NCBI RefSeq assembly: GCF_008831035.1
Contig: NZ_WAJR01000008.1
Location: 1 to 64,000, forward strand
Origin: Ellagibacter isourolithinifaciens
GTDB lineage: Bacteria > Actinomycetota > Coriobacteriia > Coriobacteriales > Eggerthellaceae
DNA length: 64,000 nt
Direction: 5' to 3'
In this document: positions 56,962 through 64,000 of the stretch, piece by piece
How positions within the stretch are numbered: position 1 is the stretch's first letter
Layout: every line of letters starts with the position of its first letter
Program-made: the position numbers and the translations under genes
The notes under the pieces: model-generated
The model's database searches: none
What the model was told of the DNA's origin: nothing
What the model saw: only the letters and a program-made list of their open reading frames with translations

Positions 56962-59592
56962 TTACTTTCTCCTGTTGGAGAAGCGAATGGCTGCGGCAAG
57001 TGCGCGTACGAGCAGGCTCGGCTTGTGCGGCGGTTGCTCGATGTGGGGCAAGATCGCCGTGGTCGTCGCTTTCTCGGCGGGCTCGATAGCATCGGGCTCG
57101 AGCGCAGGCTCGGAGGTGCTAGCCGCGTCTGCGGGAGCGGCACTGCTCGTCGTGCTCGTCGCCTCTGGAGGAACCGTGGCAGCCTCCGAGGTCGCGGGAG
57201 TCGCCGCGCCTGCGGGGGCCGCAGCCGCTGCCGCGGGGGCCGTCGCCGTCACGGGAGTTGCAGGCTCAGCAGCTGCGACCGCCTCGCGCTTCTCAACCTC
57301 GCGCTTCTCAACCTCGCGCTCGACTTCCACCTCGGTGCTCATGCGCGCCTTAAGCCGCGCCTCGTCCATGAAATGCGCCTGCGAGTCGAAACGAATCGTC
57401 TCGCCCTCGGGGCTCACCTGCGCGAAGAACCCAAGCGGCGTGTAGCGACGGTTGGGAAGCAGCTCGCGCAGCTTTGCCGTGTCGGAAAGCGAGACATCGA
57501 TGTAGGACAGAATACGGTCGCGCAGCTTCTCGTCGAGCACGGGCCAGGCGATTTCCACGCGCTTGTCCATATTGCGCGTCATGAGGTCGGCGCTCGCCAG
57601 GTATATTTTCATGTTCGTGCGCGGTCCGAAGCCGTAGATGCGGCTATGCTCGAGCATGCGCCCCACAATGGACACGACGCGCACGTTCTCGGTATAGCCT
57701 TCCACGCCTGGGACCAGGCACGATATGCCGCGAACGAGCATGACGGTCTTCACGCCCGCCTGCGATGCCTCCGCGATCTTGTCGATGATCTCTTTGTCGG
57801 TGACCGAGTTCGTCTTGAAGAACAGCCCGCACGGCTCGCCTCGCCGCGCAAGCTCGATCTGGTGGTCGATGTTCTTCAGGATGAGCGGTTTCACCTGCAA
57901 GGGCGCTACCCACAGCACATCGTAGTTGTCCGACACGTTCTCAAGCGCCATGTTGCGGAAGAACTCCGTCGCATCGCGGCCGATCGTGGGGCTCGTCGTG
58001 ATGAGCGACAAGTCGGTGTAGAGCTTGGCCGTCTTCTCGTTGTAATTGCCCGTGCCGAGCTGCGTGATGTGCTGGATACCGTCGTCGGTCTGGCGGGTGA
58101 TGCAGCAGATCTTGCTGTGCACCTTATAATCGCGGAAGCCGTAGATGACGTTGCATCCGGCCTGCTCGAAGCGCTGCGACCATTCGATATTGTTGCTCTC
58201 GTCGAAGCGCGCGCGCAGCTCGAACAACGCGGTGACCTCCTTGCCGTTCTCGGCGGCGTCGATGAGCGCTTCGGCGAGGTGCGACTGGCTTGCCAGGCGG
58301 TAGAGCGTGATCTTGATCGAGATGACGTGCGGGTCGCGCGACGCCTCGCGTAAAAGCTGCACGAATGGGTCCATGCTCTCGTAAGGGTAGGAAAGCAGCA
58401 CGTCGCCTCCTGCCGTCACCTGGTCCATGATGGGACGTTTGCGGTCGAGACATGCCGGCCATTGCGGCGTGAACGGCGGATACACGAGCGCTGCGCATTG
58501 CTTTTCGGAAAGATGCGAAGCTAAGCCCCAGGTGAAGCTCAGGTCGAGCGGCACCGACGTCGTGAACATCTGATGCTTTTTCAGGTTCAGGCGATCGAGC
58601 AGCAGAGGCTCGAGGGTGTCGGAGAGCTCGCGCTCGCTCTCGAGGCGCACCGGAGCCAGGCGCGCGCGCTTCTTCAAGATGCGCTTCATGTGCTCGCGGT
58701 AATCCTCGTCGTTCTCGTCGGTGGACTCCGTTGCGTCGATGTCGGCGTTGCGCGTGACGCAGATGACGTTGGTATGCTTCACGGTGTACATGGAAAATAC
58801 CTGTTCGGCGACCATTTCCACCACATGCTCAAGCAAGATGAAGGAAAAACCATCGCCTGGCAGCTTCACAACGCGCGCGCACTGGCGCGGCAGGGGGATG
58901 AGGCCGAGCATGGTTCCCTCGGCGCCGACGTTTTGCGAAAGGGAGGCGTTCTTCGTGGATTCTTTCGCCGGCTTCCCCTTGCTTTTCTTGCCTTTCTTTC
59001 CCTTCTTCTTGTGCTCGCTTTTTGCCTGGTCTTGGGCGTTGTCGGCTTCTTCGTCGAGACGCACGACGATGTAGAGCGCGCCGTTTTCCAGATGCGGGAA
59101 GGGGTGGCGGGCATTGATGATCTGCGGGGAGAGGAACGGTGTCACGTTGGCTTCGGCGTATTCTGCCAGGTAGGAGCGCTGCTCATCGGTAAGCTCGTTG
59201 GGACGAACATGCGTGACCCCGACCTTGTTCAACAGCAGGCGAACCTGCTCGAAGGTGCGTTCGTAAGCAGGGTAGAGCTCGTGGCAGCGCAGGTAGATAG
59301 CGCGAAGCTGCTCGGAGGGCGTCATGTTGGACTTGGAATCGACAATGTGCTTCTTCACGAGCGACAAGTCGGTCAGGCTGCCGACGCGCACCATGAAGAA
59401 TTCCTGCAGGTTGCTCCAAAAGATGGAGATGAAGTTCAGACGCTGCAGAAGAGGGACCGACTCGTCGGCGCCCTGTTCGAGTACGCGCTCGTTGAAGTCG
59501 AGCCATGACAGCTCGCGGTTCTGCAGATAGGGTGCAGGGTTGCCTGCTGCGGGAATGACCTGGTCAGATGAAGTGGGATTGTCGTTGGCCAT
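56962..59592 (-). CDS. ppk: Polyphosphate kinase 1
   Basis: Ppk1 reversibly builds polyphosphate from ATP. The 876-residue protein has the N domain opening YLQNRELSWLDFNERVLEQ, the kinase core with the autophosphorylated histidine H492 in HSKICCIT, and TGNYNEKTAKLYTD. Two oddities stand out: a Lys-rich insertion (HKKKGKKGKKSKGKPAKE) near residue 210, and a roughly 130-residue Ala/Pro/Glu-rich tail with no catalytic function apparent. AAGGAGG lies upstream of ATG 59592; an ATG 24 nt further upstream is less likely. ppx lies 86 nt upstream on the same strand, forming a polyphosphate operon. Confidence 0.96.
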   Translation of the reverse strand: MANDNPTSSDQVIPAAGNPAPYLQNRELSWLDFNERVLEQGADESVPLLQRLNFISIFWSNLQEFFMVRVGSLTDLSLVKKHIVDSKSNMTPSEQLRAIYLRCHELYPAYERTFEQVRLLLNKVGVTHVRPNELTDEQRSYLAEYAEANVTPFLSPQIINARHPFPHLENGALYIVVRLDEEADNAQDQAKSEHKKKGKKGKKSKGKPAKESTKNASLSQNVGAEGTMLGLIPLPRQCARVVKLPGDGFSFILLEHVVEMVAEQVFSMYTVKHTNVICVTRNADIDATESTDENDEDYREHMKRILKKRARLAPVRLESERELSDTLEPLLLDRLNLKKHQMFTTSVPLDLSFTWGLASHLSEKQCAALVYPPFTPQWPACLDRKRPIMDQVTAGGDVLLSYPYESMDPFVQLLREASRDPHVISIKITLYRLASQSHLAEALIDAAENGKEVTALFELRARFDESNNIEWSQRFEQAGCNVIYGFRDYKVHSKICCITRQTDDGIQHITQLGTGNYNEKTAKLYTDLSLITTSPTIGRDATEFFRNMALENVSDNYDVLWVAPLQVKPLILKNIDHQIELARRGEPCGLFFKTNSVTDKEIIDKIAEASQAGVKTVMLVRGISCLVPGVEGYTENVRVVSIVGRMLEHSRIYGFGPRTNMKIYLASADLMTRNMDKRVEIAWPVLDEKLRDRILSYIDVSLSDTAKLRELLPNRRYTPLGFFAQVSPEGETIRFDSQAHFMDEARLKARMSTEVEVEREVEKREVEKREAVAAAEPATPVTATAPAAAAAAPAGAATPATSEAATVPPEATSTTSSAAPADAASTSEPALEPDAIEPAEKATTTAILPHIEQPPHKPSLLVRALAAAIRFSNRRK

Positions 59593-59678
59593 GCAGAGAG
59601 CCTCCTTGATGTGCATGATGACGCGTTCTTAGCGCTGCCCTTCATGATAACGCGCCGTGGAACGATGAGCCGAAAGCG

Positions 59679-60641
59679 TTACTGAGCCTTTACCCTCGAG
59701 CAAGGCGCATTGCCAAGCATGCGCTCGATGAGATAGCCTTCGCGTACGCCGCGCTTGCATATTTCCAGCTTGCGGGCATCGAGCTTTTGCATGAGCGTGC
59801 TGAGGATGACACAACCGGGCCCGACCGTGTGGATGCGCTCGGGAACGGCCCGCGCTGCAAGGTGGGCGAATTTCGACGGGTTGTTCTCCAGAAGATCGAG
59901 CAGCGCATCGAAATGCTCGGGTGTGAGGGTTTTCGGCCGGCAAGACTCGCCGGTCATTTGGGCGTAGAGCTTTGCGGCGGCACGAGCGCTTCCTCCGACG
60001 CCATAGAGCGTCTCTGCACGGTACTTCTTGAGGTCAACAGGTGTTTTTGCAACTTGATCGAGGAACGCGCGCTCGATTGCTTCGACCTCGTCTGCCTGGG
60101 GCATGACGAACTCCACGTATCCCGCGTAGGAGGAGAGCGATCCTTGCCCGATGCTCACGTCGTCGAAGTCGCGCCCTTCTTCGACGCGGATGAGCTCGGT
60201 TGACCCGCCGCCCAGATCGACCACGGTGCCCTTCTCGATCGTGCGATCGCATGAGGCTCCCGTGAAGCTGAGATGCGCCTCGTCGCGGGCGGAAAGCAGG
60301 TTCACGGGAGCTCCTATGGCCTCTTCGATTGCGCGGATGGCCTTGCGGGAGTTCGTGCAGTTGCGCAGCACGGCGGTTGCGAAGATGTCGGTGCGTACGC
60401 AGTTGAAATAGCGCGCTCGTTTCAGGTGCCCGGAGAGCACGCCGACAGCACGGGCGATGCCCTCCTGGGTGAATTCGCCCGCTTCGACATAGGCCGAAAG
60501 CCCCGCCATTACCTTGTCGTTGATGATGCTTCGGAAGTCCTTGCAGGTAATGGGCTTCTTTTTGCTTATGCCGTCCTTCACGTCGAAGATGACGAGGCGC
60601 ACTGAGTTCGACCCCAGGTCGATTACGCCGTAGTTTGCCAT
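59679..60641 (-). CDS. ppx: Exopolyphosphatase (Ppx/GppA family)
   Basis: The enzyme removes terminal phosphates from polyphosphate (or from pppGpp). The 320-residue protein has the actin-like phosphate loop VIDLGSNSVRLVIFD at the start, the ARDEAHLSFTG block, and the second phosphate motif VVDLGGGSTELI. It lacks the C-terminal HD domain of long E. coli-type Ppx, as in the short actinobacterial form. ATG 60641 has GGAAAG upstream; ATG 60653 is an alternative. Transcribed ahead of ppk on the same strand. Confidence 0.92.
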   Translation of the reverse strand: MANYGVIDLGSNSVRLVIFDVKDGISKKKPITCKDFRSIINDKVMAGLSAYVEAGEFTQEGIARAVGVLSGHLKRARYFNCVRTDIFATAVLRNCTNSRKAIRAIEEAIGAPVNLLSARDEAHLSFTGASCDRTIEKGTVVDLGGGSTELIRVEEGRDFDDVSIGQGSLSSYAGYVEFVMPQADEVEAIERAFLDQVAKTPVDLKKYRAETLYGVGGSARAAAKLYAQMTGESCRPKTLTPEHFDALLDLLENNPSKFAHLAARAVPERIHTVGPGCVILSTLMQKLDARKLEICKRGVREGYLIERMLGNAPCSRVKAQ

Positions 60642-60712
60642 AGTGCTTTCCATTTCCTGTTAAGCTCGGTTTTTCTCCATCCTAGCGTAGCGTCTCGGGC
60701 AATGGGGAAATC

Positions 60713-60730
60713 TTTACGCGTCCTTTACGC
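60713..60730 (-). promoter_or_regulatory. Pho-box-like direct repeat upstream of ppx-ppk
   Basis: TTTACGC occurs at 60713 and 60724, spaced exactly 11 bp (GCGTAAA twice on the minus strand). It lies 72-90 nt upstream of ppx, ahead of a TAGGAT -10-like box with no good -35. Direct repeats at one helical turn are typical of PhoB/PhoP activator sites. Confidence 0.45.
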
Positions 60731-60897
60731 TCGCTCTGATTAGACTCCGTATTTGGGGCGGGCCAATGGTTGGTTCGCGCGAGCGGCGTATCGGCCGTCT
60801 GCCCCGCAAGGTCGAAGTGAGCTGTGACACCATGCGGTGATTGTGGGAAAATACGCAGCGAGAAAAGATAACGATGCATGTTTAGAGGTAGATTTCC

Positions 60898-63800
60898 ATG
60901 TCAGCTCAGTTCAACATTCGCCGTGCGTCGAGTCGCATGGTATCGGTGCTCCAGCGAGAGCTTGACCTGCCCCGTTTCGTCGCGGCAACGCTTGTCGGCC
61001 GCGGAATCGATACCCCGAAGGCGGCCCGCGCGTTCCTGTTTCCCTCGTTCAAGCACGATTGGCTCGACCCCTACCTGATCCCTGGGCTCGGCGACGTTGT
61101 CGACGCGCTCGAGGACGCCGTGCGGAAGGGCCGCCGCATCCTCGTGTTCGGAGACTTCGACTTGGACGGCATATCCGCGACGACGGTGCTCACCCGTGGC
61201 CTGCGGGAACTCGGGGCCGACACGGTGCCGTTCATCCCGAAGCGCTTCGAGGAGGGCTACGGCATCACTGCCGCGGCACTCGAGCGCGTGAAGACCTACG
61301 GCCCCGATTTCCTCGTGACGGTCGACTGCGGCATCGCCTGCAAGGCCGAAGTGAAGCTCGTGCAGGCGGCGGGGATCGACGTCGCGATCACCGACCACCA
61401 CGAGCCTACGGACCTGGTTCCCGAGGGCGTGCCCGTCGCCGACCCGAAGATCGACGCCACGTGCCCAAGCTGCGTGCTCGCCGGCGCGGGCGTGGCGCTG
61501 AAGCTTGTGCAGGCGCTCGGTGCTCGCTTCGGCAAGCCCTACCTCTGGCGCGATTTCGTTGACTTCGCGACACTTGGCACGGTGGCCGACCTCATGCCGA
61601 TGCTCGGCGAGAACCGCCCGCTCGTGATCGAGGGCATCAAGATGATGAACAAGGCTCCGCGCCCGTGCATCGCTGCGCTGCTCGAAACGTCGGGAGCGGT
61701 TGGCAAGCCTCTCACCAGCACGAACCTCAGCTTCTCGCTCATTCCGCGCCTCAATGCTGCAGGGCGCATGGGCAACGCCGACTTGGCGCTCAACCTGCTC
61801 ATGTCCGACGACTTCGACGAGGCGTACCGCTTGGCGACCGAGCTTGAGGGGCTCAACGACCAGCGCCGCGCGATCGAGGCCGAGCTCTCCGAGATCGCGA
61901 AGGTGCAGGCTGCGGAAATCTACCACGGTCAGCGCGCTCTCGTCGTTGCGGGCGAGGGGTGGCACGAGGGCGTGAAGGGCATCGTGGCAAGCCGCCTGGT
62001 CGGCATCTACGGCGTGCCGTGCATCCTTTTGACCATCGACGGCGACGAGGCGCGCGGCTCAGGCCGAAGCGTCGGACGCGTGAACCTGTTCGCCGCGGTC
62101 GAATCGGCGTCTGACCTGCTTGTTCGCTTCGGTGGACACGAGGCGGCGGTGGGTATCACGCTCAAGACTAGGGACATTCCCGCGTTTACGAAGGCGCTCT
62201 GCGACTACCTTGACAAGCTGCCCGAGGACGACTTCCACCCGCTCATCGAGATTGACACGTGCATCAATCTCGATGAGCTCACGCTCGAGACGGTGGGGGC
62301 GTTGAAGCAGGTCGCCCCCTTCGGCCAGGAGAACCCGACGCCGTGTTTCCTTGCGCGCGATGTGCTGCTCACTCATTGTCGCGCCGTCGGCGCCGAGAAG
62401 AACCATTTCTCGTGCACGCTCACGAACGGTCGCTCGTCGATTTCGGGAATCATGTTCCACTGCACCGACATCGACATGCTCATGGCAACCGACAGCGTGG
62501 TGAACGCGGCGTTCCAGGTGGAGATCGACACTTGGCGCGGGCGCAAGTCGGTGAAGGCGATGCTGCAGTCCGTTACGCCTGCACGCACGTGCCCTGCGCT
62601 CGAGGCGTGCCTCGAGCCGGAGAACCTGTCGTTCGCGGCCGACCTGTATGCCACGAGCGATGCGGAGCTTTGCGAGGATTGCTGCGAGAGCCCCGAGGAC
62701 ATCGAGGCCTACGAGGCGGAGCGCGAGAAGAACCGCGCGCTATGGGAACAGAAGGCGCAAAGCGACCCCGACGCGCTCGAGGACGCGGTGGTGCGGGCGA
62801 TCATCGGCGACCGCGAACTGCACAAATCGCAGCGCGTGGTGCTCTCGAGCCTTCGCGCGGGGAACTCCGTGCTCGCCGTCATGGCGACGGGGCGCGGCAA
62901 GTCGCTCACCTTCCAGGTGCATGCGGCATGCGAAGCGCTCGCGCACCATACGGCGAGCCTGTTCGTCTACCCGTTGCGTGCGCTTATTGCTGACCAGGCG
63001 TTTCACATCAACGAAGCGCTCTCGCCCTTCGGGATCAACGCGTGCACGCTCACGGGGGAAAGCGCGCCCGACGAGCGCCGCCAAGCCTTCGCGGGCCTGG
63101 CGGACGGCTCGGTCGACATCGTGCTCACGACGCCGGAGTTCCTCGTATGCCATGCCCCCGAGTTCGCGGCTACCGGCCGCATCGGCTTCGTCGTAGTTGA
63201 CGAGGCTCACCACATCGGCCTTTCGCGCGCGGGCCATCGCCCCGCATATGCGCAGCTCGGAAGCGCTATCGCGCAGATGGGCAACCCGGTTGTGCTCGCG
63301 CTTACGGCAACTTCGGACGAGGCTGTCACCAGTGATATCGACCGTGTGCTCCCCGTGGCGGGGCACGTGGTGGACGACACCATGCGCACGAACCTCCATG
63401 TGGTCGACCAGCGCAACCTGCGCAATCGAGGTGACTACCTGGCGACGCTCGTCGCGCAGGGCGAGAAGAGCGTCATCTACGTGTCCTCGCGCGAGCAGTC
63501 GGTGGCGCTCGCCCGCAACCTGCGCAAACGCGTGCCGCAAATGGCGCCGCTCATCGGCTTCTACAACGCGGGCCTTTCGCGTGCCGAGCGCACGCGCGTC
63601 GAGGAGTTGTTCCGCACGGGCGCGATCGCGGTACTCGTGGCCACGTCGGCGTTCGGCGAGGGCGTGGACATTCCCGACATCCGCAACGTCGTGCTCTTCC
63701 AGCTGCCGTACAACGAGATCGAGTTCAACCAGATGAGCGGCCGTGCGGGGCGCGACGGCAAGGACGCGCGCGTGCATCTGCTGTTCGGGCGCTCGGACGT

Positions 63801-64000
63801 GAAGCACAACGACCGCGTCTTGCAGGACATGACGCCCGATCACGATGTGCTTGCCGAGGTGTACCGCACGCTTCGTACGTGGCAGCGCAAGACGCCCGGC
63901 GAGTTCTTCGAGATGGCCGATGGCGAACTCGCGCATATCGTGAGCGGTGCGGGCTGCGAGATCACGGCGGCGTCGGCGGCGTGCGGTATTGCGGTCTTCC
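60898..64000 (+). CDS. RecJ exonuclease fused to a RecQ-like helicase (3' end outside the window)
   Basis: The frame is open from ATG 60898 to the window end (1034 residues so far). Residues 1-570 are RecJ: motif I DFDLDG at 86-91, DCG, DHHE at 166-169, and later GRMGNADLAL, GWHEGVKGIVASR and GGHEAAVG. RecJ degrades single-stranded DNA 5' to 3'. After a short Glu-rich linker, residues 620-1000 form a superfamily 2 helicase with ATGRGKS at 663-669, DEAH at 768-771, TATS, and QMSGRAGRDG at 945-954, resembling RecQ. Fusing nuclease and helicase would couple unwinding to resection. AGAGG precedes the ATG. It is divergent from ppx. Confidence 0.9.
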   Translation, partial: MSAQFNIRRASSRMVSVLQRELDLPRFVAATLVGRGIDTPKAARAFLFPSFKHDWLDPYLIPGLGDVVDALEDAVRKGRRILVFGDFDLDGISATTVLTRGLRELGADTVPFIPKRFEEGYGITAAALERVKTYGPDFLVTVDCGIACKAEVKLVQAAGIDVAITDHHEPTDLVPEGVPVADPKIDATCPSCVLAGAGVALKLVQALGARFGKPYLWRDFVDFATLGTVADLMPMLGENRPLVIEGIKMMNKAPRPCIAALLETSGAVGKPLTSTNLSFSLIPRLNAAGRMGNADLALNLLMSDDFDEAYRLATELEGLNDQRRAIEAELSEIAKVQAAEIYHGQRALVVAGEGWHEGVKGIVASRLVGIYGVPCILLTIDGDEARGSGRSVGRVNLFAAVESASDLLVRFGGHEAAVGITLKTRDIPAFTKALCDYLDKLPEDDFHPLIEIDTCINLDELTLETVGALKQVAPFGQENPTPCFLARDVLLTHCRAVGAEKNHFSCTLTNGRSSISGIMFHCTDIDMLMATDSVVNAAFQVEIDTWRGRKSVKAMLQSVTPARTCPALEACLEPENLSFAADLYATSDAELCEDCCESPEDIEAYEAEREKNRALWEQKAQSDPDALEDAVVRAIIGDRELHKSQRVVLSSLRAGNSVLAVMATGRGKSLTFQVHAACEALAHHTASLFVYPLRALIADQAFHINEALSPFGINACTLTGESAPDERRQAFAGLADGSVDIVLTTPEFLVCHAPEFAATGRIGFVVVDEAHHIGLSRAGHRPAYAQLGSAIAQMGNPVVLALTATSDEAVTSDIDRVLPVAGHVVDDTMRTNLHVVDQRNLRNRGDYLATLVAQGEKSVIYVSSREQSVALARNLRKRVPQMAPLIGFYNAGLSRAERTRVEELFRTGAIAVLVATSAFGEGVDIPDIRNVVLFQLPYNEIEFNQMSGRAGRDGKDARVHLLFGRSDVKHNDRVLQDMTPDHDVLAEVYRTLRTWQRKTPGEFFEMADGELAHIVSGAGCEITAASAACGIAVF

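Overview
The window is GC-rich, almost fully coding bacterial DNA. Gene content points to an anaerobic actinobacterium of the class Coriobacteriia, probably near the Eggerthellaceae. This rests on high-GC codon use, an S-layer-homology surface protein, a PucR-type regulator beside a catabolic-looking enzyme, the MEP isoprenoid gene ispG, and the style of rpoB/rpoC. The genus is an inference. No tRNA or rRNA gene, CRISPR array or prophage was recognised.

Layout. 1-4.2 kb: a double zinc-ribbon protein, leuB, a HIT hydrolase and a YibE/F membrane protein. 4.3-9.7 kb: a 1798-residue secreted protein with lamin-tail-like domains, a calcineurin-type phosphoesterase and three SLH repeats. 9.9-14 kb: a NifX/NifB-like iron-molybdenum domain protein, a TPR protein and a MoaE-like protein. 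14.2-19.7 kb: a tight lysA-hom-ispG-proS operon. 20-22.8 kb: a HAD phosphatase, and a LysR regulator divergent from an EamA exporter. 22.8-26.1 kb: an inserted-looking module of an AlbA_2 regulator and an AAA/DUF4143 ATPase, bracketed by palindromic repeats with a strict 33-bp period. 26.2-33.2 kb: phasin, UbiB kinase, DEAD-box helicase and a triple-fusion alkylation-repair protein (Ada, AlkA, Ogt). 33.5-37.4 kb: a lower-GC locus with a PucR regulator and a fucose-isomerase-like enzyme. 37.5-38.8 kb: rlmB and a YacP-type NYN nuclease. 38.9-40.7 kb: an IS110-family element lying inside a roughly 145-bp hairpin repeat. 40.8-44.9 kb: a glycosyltransferase coupled to a YfhO protein. 45.3-53.3 kb: rpoB-rpoC. 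53.5-56.4 kb: hisE-glmM and a cytoplasmic BspA-like leucine-rich-repeat protein. 56.6 kb: a second hairpin repeat. 57-60.6 kb: ppk-ppx. 60.9 kb to the window end: a RecJ nuclease fused to a RecQ-like helicase, cut by the window edge.

Links between genes. lysA, hom, ispG and proS form one transcription unit joining lysine/threonine-branch amino acid synthesis, isoprenoids and translation. ppk and ppx make and degrade polyphosphate and have a Pho-box-like direct repeat upstream. hisE and glmM are 3 nt apart. Two unusual fusions (Ada-AlkA-Ogt and RecJ-helicase) put whole DNA-repair steps on single polypeptides.

Most unusual signals: the 33-bp-period palindromes around the AlbA_2/ATPase module, with an 11-residue repeat reading in frame into the ATPase; a two-copy miniature inverted-repeat element with an IS110 insertion whose junction can be reconstructed; and a shared palindromic element downstream of both proS and rpoC.
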